Positions 53,513-64,000 of a stretch of DNA of 64,000 bases are shown here, piece by piece. The position numbers were made by a program, and so were the translations under genes. The stretch covers positions 17,644,061 to 17,708,060 of the forward strand of contig NC_049992.1 of NCBI RefSeq assembly GCF_000003815.2, given 5' to 3'. The stretch's first letter is position 1, and every line of letters begins with the position of its first letter. The notes under the pieces were generated by a model. The model was not told where the DNA came from. It made no database searches and worked only from the letters and a program-made list of their open reading frames with translations. The DNA is from Branchiostoma floridae. Its lineage: Eukaryota > Chordata > Leptocardii > Amphioxiformes > Branchiostomatidae.

Positions 53513-54706
53513 TTTCTCTACTCTATAAAGAAAAATAATTAATTCCCTTTGACAGTGACAGGGACCTCCCCAACCTTCTTTTGAAATCATGAAGCAAATG
53601 TCATTTTTTGCCAGCCATCACATTGACGTGATATATTGCGTACTCTTAACGCTAATGGTGGCATTTCGTCATCCTATAGTGAAGATATTTCTGTGGTTTT
53701 AGATCCATTATTGGCAGTGCTATTTCAACGGTAATGGGGTCATCCAAGACATTTGTCTTGAAAGCTGCCGTCCTTGCAAATTTGAAGAGAGTATAAGAGG
53801 GATTCCTTTAATAATGTTTAGAGTGATGTGCTTTGGGCTAGGAGAGGGCCATAGGGAGGGTACGGCAACTGAGAGGAGTGGTGACATAAGGGGGTCTGAC
53901 AGGGAACAAATGAATCAAATATTCTAAAAATAGATGCGTAGAATCTGCAATGAATAACATTTCACGAAGAAGACGCTAGCACAGAAATCACCAACGCACA
54001 CCTGTACATATAAACAAATAACAAGGGAATTAAAAGCAACATTCGCAAGCATATAATACATAATTTCCACCTTCATGTGGTATAACCTAAAAAATTACTG
54101 CCATGTTTATTGTTACTCAAACACATTTATACTTATGGTGACCAGCCCCTCCAGTGTTGTCCTACCACTTCCTTCATACTGTAATTGAACACCAAATGTC
54201 GTCTGATATTAACCAGTAACTATAGTAACAGCTGTCCGGTTAGGGACATTGCCATTATTTGCTTGTAGAAGAAGAAAAAATAAAAAAGAAACAGAGATAA
54301 TTATTTTTTTAATTATTACTTTCGTCACATTCAAATACACCACTAAACAAACCCAGATACTTTGAAGGACCCGTACAATAAAAGGACACATTTCTCCACC
54401 AGGATATAACGATGCATTGCCTAAGTGGAGAAATGGATTAGGACTCGATGAGAATATTACAATGGAGTGAAATGGGACACGGTAACTAGGCAAGGATATG
54501 GTCTGGCTCGTATTGGGTCAGGGGAGACATGTCCCTTTGTGGGTCAATCTACTTAAGCACCTTTAGCTCTAAAAGGTTTTTCCTTCAAAGGAAATGGTTT
54601 CAAGATTGACATGGCCTGTCGTTTGTGATTTATCCCTAACTTGTGGCAATTTGGAGAGGAGCCTTTGATAATGGTTCTTGTTATTCACCTTTTGGTACAA
54701 CTAGTA

Positions 54707-55080
54707 GGCGCCTCCTAATTGTGTGTAGTCCATTGGTCAGCGGCCCTGCCTCTGAAACTAGAAGCCGTGAGTTTGATTCCGGCGGTGTCGCTCACCCGAC
54801 ATGCACGCTACCGGAAAGAGTTGCAGGCATGACCCTGACGGGAAGGGGGGATTTCTTCGTCGGCATCAGGGTCATGCCTCCTCGTAAATTAGAGCTCGCA
54901 GACTCGTCGTCCGATCGAATTGCGCCTAATGTGAGGAGGGTATAAGGACGGGATGTTAAGTCATGGTCCACTGTTCACTGTGCTCGTCGTAAAGAGCTTG
55001 GGGAATTTCCCCAGTACAATGGACCTGTAAATACTGTACATATCGTCCGTGCTCTCTGTAACGACCAGTGGAAGACTAGC
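54707..55080 (+). mobile_element. tRNA-headed SINE (about 370 bp)
   Basis: Head GTAGTCCATTGGTCAGCGGC (A-box region) and GAGTTTGATTCCGGC (B box), then CACCCGACATGCACGCTACC. A short inverted pair follows: GGCATGACCCTGACGGGAAG with GGCATCAGGGTCATGCC. The tail is GAGCTTGGGGAATTTCCCCA and CCTGTAAATACTGTACATA. The tail recurs at 2643-2700. Confidence 0.65.
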
Positions 55081-57387
55081 TCTTCAGTGAGATAAAACTG
55101 GATCGAGATCACTTTCCTTTTTTTTCACCAAGAACACGGACCCGCCTTTTACGAAAGACGAATGCAACTCAAATCAGGATGCCCTTAACCGGATTCCAAC
55201 TGGGTTCTACCTTTCACACTGAAACCGAATAAGCAGGAATCAAGCAAAACCAGTCGGAATGAAGTGTTTGCAAAATTTGTGCCACATTCGGGGCCATTTG
55301 GGTGTGAATTCCAAATGGACCTTCACTTAAATTCTCACTGCATTCCAGCTATTTTTTTGGCCACATCTGGCGGGATTCGAAGTGGCTTGCCCTTTCGGTT
55401 CTCCATCGAATGAGAATGCGGTCATACTGCAGTTAAAATACACTCAGAATTCACTTGAGATTAAAGGTTTGGTCGAAAACGTTTTTTTTTAGGAAACCGA
55501 CGCAAGTAGATGCGCTCGCGGATGCCACCTAAATACATATAATAGAATCAGCATGTCTTTACTACTTGTCTTAAACAGATGTAAAACTTCCCTTGCGACG
55601 AAGCTCACCACCTCCTACTTTTAATTGGCAGTTCTACCTACCTTCAAGGTTATTCTGTCCCGACCTTTCTTTATAATAGGACCCGTCTTGCATCAATTAT
55701 CGCTATTTTTAGACCAGTTCTGACACAAATGGATGTACCCATCAACACTTTAATAAAATCAAGGCTGACATTTCTCCCGTATGCATTTGCTAAGTGTCTG
55801 GAGAATTCTCTAGTGATGGATTATACTTGTCAGCACCTTCTAAACGGGTTCTTAAATCTTCCACGACCTTCTTGAGGTTTCTATCGGAAAATTAATCTTT
55901 GATTTTATGACTGTTAGAGCATCTTGATCGATAGCAGACACCCTTTCATATACATATAACGTTTAAAGATCTGCAAAGATATAACGTTAAAAATGAGAAA
56001 GAAGAGATTGCAGTCCATGGAAACCATATGCTAGTTCTAAGAAACTGGTCGTGACAAACAAGAGTATATAATATTTCTCTTCATTTTCTTCAATTTTCCA
56101 AGCGGTCCGCTTTAGATGTTTTTGTCTTCACACTTAAAAAAATGATAATGCGGCTACGTCGGTCGATAATATCAATATGAAACATGCCATGTCTGAAACT
56201 GAGGTCTGGTCGGTTTCCAAACGAAGGTCATGTACAAGTGAGAACCTCTTTGAATCAAATACATGTCAAATACCATTAAGATCCATGTAGAGGTTCTAAA
56301 GTTACACTGATCACAAATATTCAAAGAAAAAATCAAACGCCCAGACGGACAGACAACCAAACACACATATAGGGACACCAGCGACTCACCACACTATTTA
56401 TGTTATGCAGGTAGTAATCTATTGTGGGTGCTTGAGGACCCCAAAATCCCCAGCCATGTCATTAGTGGTGAGTTCCCCCACAGTGAATAACCATAATCAC
56501 GTACAATTAGCCACCAGTGTCCAATTGTTATGTTAGTTCCGCACATTTTTCAAGGACTTACGGGAGATCAGTAAGCCTCTTGGGCGCTTAGAGCTCCCTC
56601 TTTAAAGACTTTTTGTCAAAAATAGACAAAGTAATGACTCTTCATTCTCCTAATTTGTGAAAATCACATTTCTCTCACGACCATAGAGACTTATATGCTG
56701 GCGGTAAATTGTATAAAGGGATATTTTTTTCTGGTTAGATGAGTCCGGGGAAATGATTTATTGTATGGTAACAAACACAACGGACGTAGTACTGACGCAC
56801 TGAATGTTGGTTCCTAAAGGCCCGTACTCTCTTCACGTTGTTTTATAGGTGATACAGCGGCCGTTGACCAGCATAGAAATGACCGCTGTAGTCCTCCAGA
56901 GCTGACACGTTCTCGTACATAGAATACAAATGACCCGTAGGTGACACATCCCAGGATAATAGTGATGTTAAAGTTACAACCATAACTGGACTGATGCAAA
57001 TTTTACACGGGGATGTAACGTGATTTTGTTTGCGCTTATAGATGCATTAAGGAGGGCGTTGATTAATTCATTAAACTTTTACATTGGATTATAAAAAACT
57101 GAATAGGGGATTTTTATGTGTGTATAAACGTGCTTATAGCCTACGTAGCTGTAATAACGGTAGCTTAGTGGCAAAACTATCCAATTAACATTACTGTTTA
57201 GTCGTCGTAAAGTCTTTATCGATTTGTTACCACTAGACTGGCTCCCGCGCGTAAAGACATTGTAAATGTCAACATTAATGATCTCAATCTGTCTCGCAGC
57301 ATAGTGTTATGATTACGATCTTACTGAGTACCATGCTAAATACAATGTGCTAGCATTGAGCTTAGCTCAGTCAGAAAAATAAACGAC

Positions 57388-57560
57388 CAGTGGCGTCACT
57401 GGTAAAGTGTGGGGGCGGAACCTAGAGTTCCCGAGTTCGATCCCCCCGTGCCCCCGACGTTGTGCCCTTGGGAAATACACTTTACACGACCTTCCTCACT
57501 TCACCAAGGTGTAAGAATGGGTACCTGACTTTGGTCGTGGAGGTAAAAAATACTACCTTT
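57388..57560 (+). mobile_element. tRNA-derived SINE
   Basis: CCAGTGGCGTCACTGGTAAA (A box), CCCGAGTTCGATCCCCCC (B box), then CGACGTTGTGCCCTTGGGAA and CACGACCTTCCTCACTTCAC. Same family as 7321-7475 in the opposite orientation. Confidence 0.7.
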
Positions 57561-58869
57561 ACCTTCTGTCAATACTGTGTATGTGCTGCTGTTAAAATAA
57601 GTTGCTAAACTTTTGTGCAGTGCCACATTGTCCTCGTCTGTCCAAAGCAAAAAAGAAAGGCACCAGCAAGCTGCTAGTTGGTTCAAACTCACACCACTTT
57701 TTCCTGACACTAAAAGTCATCTACCGACAACAAATAGCCCATAACGTGTCCAGGGCAAAAGATAAAACTAGGATTTCTGCTGTAGTACAAAGAAAACCAC
57801 TGGGCGGCCTCAAATTGGCCTTGACCTTCGTTTTTCAAGACCTGCCACCATCCATTCGGAGGCTCTTAAATTACGTTACGCTGACCAAAACGTTCAGAAA
57901 CAAGAACATACAGTCAGAAAGACACAAAAATACGTCTATCTTTTATATGTACATGTAAAAAACTAATAACACATGCTTTTGTCCCAACAGTGTATAGAGA
58001 CGTACATTGAACATCACTGACAACAAACTTTAGGCTCTCCACTTTTCATGTGACAATGCCCACAGGGAGCTGGTCCCATAGGGAGGTCTTACTAGTTACC
58101 GTCATTATTCATGAACTAACTATTACTGACTTGTCAGCAATTTCTTAAACAAACTCATGGAGCTCAGTTCACATCCAATACTGAAACTCTTGATATATCA
58201 AGTGTAAATTAAAAAGATATGCGCGTATCAGATAGACATAATTAATGTAAACTTCTTAATTCACACCGGTGATTATAACACTTCCAACTGTAATAGTCAC
58301 AGAAACGTATGTAGTTACAAAGTTCCGTGGCTTTTTTTCTCTTAGATATATATTCTCTTATTGGAAATATGACAGAAATTAATCTTTTATAGTCCGTATC
58401 TAAAGCCACAGCTGGATTGAAGGGGCGCAAATGATCGATACAGATCCAAGGCGTCTGTGTATTTTTGCGAAAGCCTAGATAAGTAATCCTCCGTAAAATA
58501 CATATCCTCCCTCTTCCAAGCCCGGATGATTGAAAGTATTGAACGGGTGGTGTAACGACTTGTCACCTTCAGGCGAGCTTTCACGCTGAGATATTGTTTA
58601 AGATCACATTGACTGTAAACTATGGTTCAAGGCGATGAGATTCTTTGAAGTAATCAAAATCATAATTTTCATCTGATGATTAGATAATGGAAGAAAATGT
58701 ACGCTTTATTACTGTTTGTATTTTAGCGATACGAGAACTTAAGTTACGGTAATTGCCTATAGTTACTCCCCCAAAACGACAGATGTGTGCGGATTACAAT
58801 TTTAATGCTTGGATTGCAAAAGAAAATATCACAGGTCATTCCGGGAAGTAAATGCATACTCCTTTAGGA

Positions 58870-59085
58870 GGTATCTCACTACACTTGGGGCACAGGTGCG
58901 GCATTGCGGGCCTCGTAGATAACTCAGCGAAGATCAGAAAAAAAGAACCAAGTTTTTTTTTTTTACGTTTTGTGTAATTTGTTGTATTCTAAGTCATTTT
59001 TAGGCATTTCGCAATATCAATATGATAAAAAAGGCGAAAATAACACAACAGTGCCGCACCGGTGCCCCAAGTGCGGTGAGATACC
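58870..59085. mobile_element. M2-family MITE (copy 3)
   Basis: 216 bp with ends GGTATCTCACTACACTTGGG and CCCAAGTGCGGTGAGATACC. The core includes ACGTTTTGTGTAATTTGTTG and GGCGAAAATAACACAACAGT. Nearby flanking words CCTTTAG (58861) and CCTTTAC (59087) may be a decayed target duplication. Confidence 0.85.
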
Positions 59086-59404
59086 ACCTTTACTCCCGCA
59101 AATGCCTGATGTTTACGGATTATAACTTTAACGCTCGGATTCCAAAAGAAAATATCAGAGGTCGTTCCGGGAAATAAATGTATATTCCGGGAAGTAATGT
59201 ATACTCCTTCGCAGCAACATCAACGATTAGACGAGTCGCGATGTCGCACAATCGCACATGAAGGATATAAATTACTTCTGGCAGGCTCGACGGAATCGCG
59301 GATAAGGCTTGTACATAAAGCGTCTGTGTTATGGTAATGAGCATCTGGCGACAGGAAAGTCCTGATGTGATCGATCATATAGAAACTTTTCCTCTCCCTT
59401 TTTA

Positions 59405-59530
59405 CCTTAGTTAGGTGTGACGGTTGCTTCGGTGTAATATAACCAGCTGCTGCAGCGCCTTGTGCCTGCGAAGCTGGTGTGTTACGTCGAAGGGTGGTTA
59501 TACCGGCTATAAAAATATAGATGCAGATAC
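59405..59530 (+). repeat. LINE 3'-end hairpin family (inverted copy)
   Basis: TATAACCAGCTGCTGCAGCG, CCTTGTGCCTGCGAAGCTGG and TGTGTTACG, then GGTTATACCGGCTATA, form the reverse complement of the block at 52600-52680. Confidence 0.6.
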
Positions 59531-60189
59531 CTCTCTTCATGAAATTAAGTGTCGGAAGTCTGACTTACCATCCACCGTCCTGGCGAGATCAGGTATATGT
59601 ACCTGTATTGTGTGTTGTTAATCCAAAGATTATCCCCTTAAGAGCAATACAAATAAGGTAATCTACCGTGATGTCCATGTCTAAATGCACAGTGAATTGG
59701 ATATCGTTCTTGAGTCGTCTGGGTCATCTACTTTTAAGTCGCTTGGATTTGATTTCTCTCCGTATGTCCTTCGGCGTGTCCATTTCATATACCTAAAATA
59801 CACGTTGCATTTTCCCCTTTATATGACATGAATTCAGTAACCTTTTGCCAACGTTGACAAGTAGATAACATTTTAGATAAAATGCAACAATGAAACCACC
59901 GAAATTCGTGATGATCATCTATCCCTGTATATTAGGCTGTATATGAAACTACGTGCTTTGACATGCTATATAATGAAGCCAAGATATCAACAATGCCATA
60001 TTTCTTTAATCTTGTAATGAATTTTATAAGCGATATGGAGATAAGGATGGCATAGTTTTATGGCAACGTATACGTGAAATGGAGTTTTATGGCAACGTAT
60101 ACGCGAAATGGATATACGAGTTTTATCAACAAAATATTATTTGTGTTTTAGTAGTAACCTACCATGCATCTATGCTAAAGCTTTATCAT

Positions 60190-61885
60190 TGAGATGCCCA
60201 GTAACGTTAGAAGAAGGCGGGGGTAGTCATATCTTAGTACCCCAAGGCTTCCTTCTGGAGGACGACTTCTAGTGGCATTTACTTTCCGTGTTGATGAAAA
60301 GAGTACTGCTGTAATTTCCGTTACACCACCAACAGTTCCCTTAATGATAGAGCGTTTAAACTATCCCAAGACGCTAGTTCTGTCTAGTATTTCATAGTCT
60401 ATGCATGTTTCAGTTCTTTAGGGTATAAGGATGTTTGGCTAGGCTAATGTTGTCCATTTGTATTCTGTCTTGATAACAATCGTGCTTGAGTACGCGACTG
60501 AGGTACATCAAGACCAAACATGGACGGTCGTATAACAATTTAGATAATGAAACGGTACCCTTGTAGCATGTACCCCAAGGTTTCGTCCTGGGACTATCGA
60601 AGACCTCCTACAATTTCACTTTCCTTGGCTTTGAAAACGTGCTGATTTATTTTCCCCTAGACTACCGACATTTGCTTTATGGTCGTGCTTTTAAACTATC
60701 CCCAGACGCGAGTTTTGCCTTGTTTGCACGTAATGTGCATGTTTCAGTTCTTTTGGATGTGAGGATAATTACACGTTGTGGCTAATGTTGTCCATTTGTA
60801 TTATGTCTTTATAACAGTCGTGTTTGACAACGCGACTGAGGCACATCAAAAGCTAACATGGACGGTCTTTAACTGTTTAGATAATGAAACACTCCCCTTT
60901 TAGTATGTACCCCAAGGCTTCGTCCTGGGATTATCGAAGACTTCCTTAAGTCTCACTTTCCTTGGTGCTAAAAATCAAGCCGCTGTGTTTTCTCTTATAC
61001 TACTAGCAGTTTGTTTTATGGTCTTGTGTTTAAACTATCCCGAGACGCTAGTTTTTCCTTGTTTGCACGGAATATGCATGTTTCGGTTCTTTAGGGTGTA
61101 AGGATAATTACACGTTGTGGCTAATGTTGTCCATTTGTATTCTGTCTTGATAACAATCGTGTTTGACAACGCGACTGAGGACCATCAAAAGCAAGCATGG
61201 ACGGTCGTATAACAGTTTAGATAATGAAGCACTCCCCATGTAGCATGTACCCCAAGGCTTCATACTGGGACTATCGAAGGCTCCCTAAATTTCTATTTAC
61301 TTGGTGCTGAAAAGCAAGTCGCTTTTCTTTCCCTTATACTACCAGCAGTTTGTTTTATGATCGTGTGTTTAAACTATCCTCAGACGCTAGTTTTACCTTG
61401 TTTGCACGGAATGTGCATGTTTCGGTTATTTTGGGTATAAGGATGAATACACATTGTAGCTAATGTTGTCCATTTGTGATCTTATCATGATATTAATCGT
61501 GTAAGTCTATGCAACTGAGGTGCATCGAAACCAAACATGTGCAGTCGTATAACTGTTTAGATCACGAAATAGTCCCCTTGTAGCATGTACCCCAAGGCTT
61601 CGTCCTGGGACTATCGAAGACTTCCTCAAGTCTCACTTTCCTTGGTGCTACAAATCAAGTCGTTGTGTTTCCCCATATACTACCAGCAGTTTGCTTTATT
61701 GTCGTGTGTTTAAACTATCCCAAGACGCTAGTTTTGCCTTGTTTGCACTGTACATGCATGTTAAAATACACTTGGGTATAATGAGTGAATGCTCATTATA
61801 GCTTACGTTGCCCGTTTGTAGTCTGTCTCTTTCTCTTGATAGCAATCGTGTTTGACTACGCGACTGAAGCATATCCAAGGCAAAC
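60190..61885 (+). repeat. Large tandem repeat, five units of about 340 bp
   Basis: The anchor word TACCCCAAGG occurs at 60238, 60571, 60908, 61248 and 61588 (spacings 333, 337, 340, 340). Units share TTCGTCCTGGGACTATCGAA, GTTTAAACTATCC, GACGCTAGTTTT, GCATGTTTCGGTT and GCTAATGTTGTCCATTTGTA. The middle units are most alike and the first and last are most diverged, which fits unequal exchange. No conserved reading frame. Confidence 0.92.
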
Positions 61886-63042
61886 ATGCACAGCCTTGAT
61901 TCCGGATAATCCCTTAGCTATGATGGGGTTTAATTCTCCGCGAGCCAAAGAAATGGGACTCCTGAAAGGACAATTCATCTACGCGTCCTTCTCCTCATCC
62001 GCTTGAACGAGCACCGCGGAAGAGTCGAAGATCAGGATTCCGACCGGCGCATACGATACGGCACATGTTTCAAAATGACTTTAGAGACGACCTTTTGAAA
62101 CAAATCTGGGGGATTTTCCAGAAACTATCCCATTATGATTTAATTAGAGTCATCCACAGTATCGCCTGGTGACGAACTTTCGTTAATAGCGAGGGTTTAC
62201 CGGTTGATACGCCACGCTGCATCCCCTAATCCTGATAATCCAAATACAACATAGAAGCAGACGTTAACGGATTACAAACTCTAAGCGAACTGTTGCTGCA
62301 CGGAGTAAGGGGGCAAATATTATTGATCATACTTTCAAGCTATCCTTGTGATTCTTTCTGTGTTAAAGCGCTGTTGAAGTATGTACAATTTTAATTTATT
62401 CCCGTTAAGGTAAAGAAATTATTCCAAAAGCGAAAGGTTTGAATGCGATATTCCGCGTAGGGTATATCTCTCGTATATTCCTTCCGCTCACCGAATACGC
62501 CCGTCTTCTTTTACCTTTCTCCACTCAAGCCGCTCTTAATTTCCGCCCTAATGCCCCCACCACAGGCTATTTTTGCTCCAAATTAGTGCCCAACATCTGG
62601 GGCGAGACTAACCCCTGATTGAATAGCGTGTCACACGCCAAATTGGCACCACGAACGCAGCTGCGTGTGGTGCTGACTACCAATACATCAGTACTACCAA
62701 GATGGAGCACACACGGTAATACTCAATCCTCAACAACATTTCCTTTACTTCAAAGATTCTGCTCATAATAAAAAAAGATATATCCGATCTTTGGTGGGAT
62801 ATGTCTCGACTTTTGCAATTACAACAAGACGCACGATGCTACTCAGAAATGTAATAACAACTGAAATGATAAAATCGATACGCCAAACTCCGGATCTTCA
62901 CCTCAACGGTTCATTTAACCAGAAGGGTATAGGACGTTAAGTCTGAAAGATTAGAGCCATAAAAAAGGGTTATTCACTTTCCTCTTTCCGCAGCTCATGG
63001 TCAGAAAATGAATCAAGTATTTTTGTAGTTTTGTAGTATCTT

Positions 63043-63305
63043 TTGAATCTAAGTTCATTATTGTTATGATTTGTGATCTCAGTTATATGATTTTTGAATC
63101 TGATCTCATAATTGTTATTGTTTGAGACCTGTTATATCAGTTTTCAATCTGAGTTCATTAGTGTTATGATTTAAGATTTCATATTATTTTTTCGATCTAA
63201 GTTCATTATTGTTATGGTTTGAGATATCCGTTATATTATCTTTGAATCTAAGTTCATTACTGTTATAGTTTAAGATCTCAGTTAGATCATTTTTGATTGT
63301 CATGG
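63043..63305 (+). repeat. Tandem repeat, five units of about 50 bp
   Basis: Units are built on TTTGAATCTAAGTTCATTAT, GTTATGATTTGTGATCTCAG and TTATATGA, AT-rich and moderately diverged. Confidence 0.85.
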
Positions 63306-64000
63306 TTATATTGAAATCATTTTCGTTATTCCTACTGTCATTTTGTTAGATGGTTCCCCAACTTTTCTTTGTTTCTGTCTATTTGAAAACCCAATAAAAA
63401 AATAAATAGATAAATAAAAAAGTATTTTTTGTAGTTTCACTCAGGTGTATGTGTTGATTCTTCATCACACCAACGTTTTCATTGTTAAAAACGCCACAAA
63501 AGAATCTCTTCCTACTAAGATCATTGAATCAATCTATTATAGAACACATTGGGCATTTCATTTTCAACTGTCTTCAAAGAAGACGTCAAATCCCGTTATA
63601 GTTACGTATATTTAGTACCCTATTTTATATCATATGTACATTCGTCCACTTAATATTTGTATGTTAGAATTTAGATTATCTATATGTATTTAGACAACAT
63701 TCATTCATTTCAGGATCTAGTCTAGTCATTCTTTACTTGCAATTAGCCCCATGGGCATGAATTTGCAATAAAACATTATCTATTGTATCTTAAGAGTGAA
63801 TGGTAAAGTTCTCCCTGTTTTACCTTGTAACATACATGTATGCGTCAGCAAGTTTGTTTGTTTGTTTGTTTTATTACGATCTCCATTAGTGTACATTATC
63901 TTGACACTACTCTTCTCTGGAGTCATACATGCATAATAAGATAAAATTGAAATACATGAAATGAAAAACAACTTAACAACAAATGCAGATAATTTAGCGT

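Larger units (their letters stand above)
48488..64000. other. Downstream region without a convincing gene
   Basis: I searched for further Ig, TM or SH3 exons of a third paralogue and found none. A third copy's first exon could still be hidden here, because signal-peptide exons are hard to see and gene B's first intron is 12 kb. The region holds the repeats listed separately. Nothing recognised in 48610-49650, 49870-50530, 50980-52550, 52890-53330, 53520-54700, 55090-57380, 57570-58860, 59540-60180, 61890-63040 or 63310-64000. Confidence 0.6.

Noticed and set aside
57602-57958. 118-residue plus-strand frame
   Set aside because: No recognisable domain beyond weak likeness to a retroelement C-terminus; it follows directly after a SINE. 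It could be LINE debris but I cannot support a call.
61785-62006. 73-residue frame with a hydrophobic, signal-peptide-like N-terminus
   Set aside because: The N-terminal half is the last unit of the 340-bp tandem array, and equivalent units have no matching open frame. Splice signals and homology are lacking.

Overview
The window looks like invertebrate deuterostome genomic DNA, most probably a lancelet (Branchiostoma). The inference rests on spliced genes built from phase-1 immunoglobulin exons, long TE-rich introns, and a mix of short inverted-repeat DNA elements, tRNA-headed SINEs and 5'-truncated LINE tails. It was made without a database search. There is no bacterial, phage or organellar content, and no CRISPR array.

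Layout: two tandem paralogous genes, both on the + strand. Gene A (726-14878) enters from the left with its 5' exons outside the window. Six exons encode Ig domain 2, Ig domain 3, a transmembrane/juxtamembrane exon ending in a PPxY-type motif, a 23-codon linker, an SH3 domain and a short conserved C-terminus. Gene B (22602-47566) is complete in nine exons: signal peptide, V-type Ig, an Ig domain split over two exons, Ig domain 3, TM exon, linker, SH3 and C-terminus. The summed coding length is 1557 nt (518 residues). Every exon shared by A and B has exactly the same length (B's two Ig2 exons, 148+146 nt, sum to A's single 294-nt exon) and all intron phases match. Together this strongly supports the models.

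The predicted product is a cell-surface receptor or adhesion protein: three extracellular Ig domains, one membrane span, a basic juxtamembrane stretch, a WW-binding-type PPPY motif and its own cytoplasmic SH3 domain. A single-pass Ig receptor carrying an SH3 domain, rather than merely an SH3-binding tail, is unusual. It is the most interesting biology here. The V domain of gene B lacks both canonical Ig cysteines.

Region by region: 1-725 is gene A intron. 726-14878 is gene A; its 8.9-kb intron holds LINE and SINE fragments, tandem repeats and a foldback element. 14879 to about 16240 is the probable 3' UTR of A. About 16240-22601 is intergenic, with a 3-copy tandem repeat interrupted by a MITE and a CpG-containing block before gene B. 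22602-47566 is gene B, with a 12.3-kb first intron. About 47567-48490 is the probable 3' UTR of B. From 48490 to the end I find no convincing gene, only SINEs, LINE tails, MITEs, a GT-rich microsatellite and tandem repeats with periods of about 340 and 50 bp.

At least five DNA-transposon-like families can be separated by their termini: a hAT-like element with an 8-bp target duplication, a pogo/Tigger-like element in a TA site, and three MITE families. I call these M1 (ends CCCCCTTTCCACT), M2 (ends GGTATCTCACTGCAC) and M3 (ends TAACGCTAGTTCACC). M1 and M2 share an internal core.
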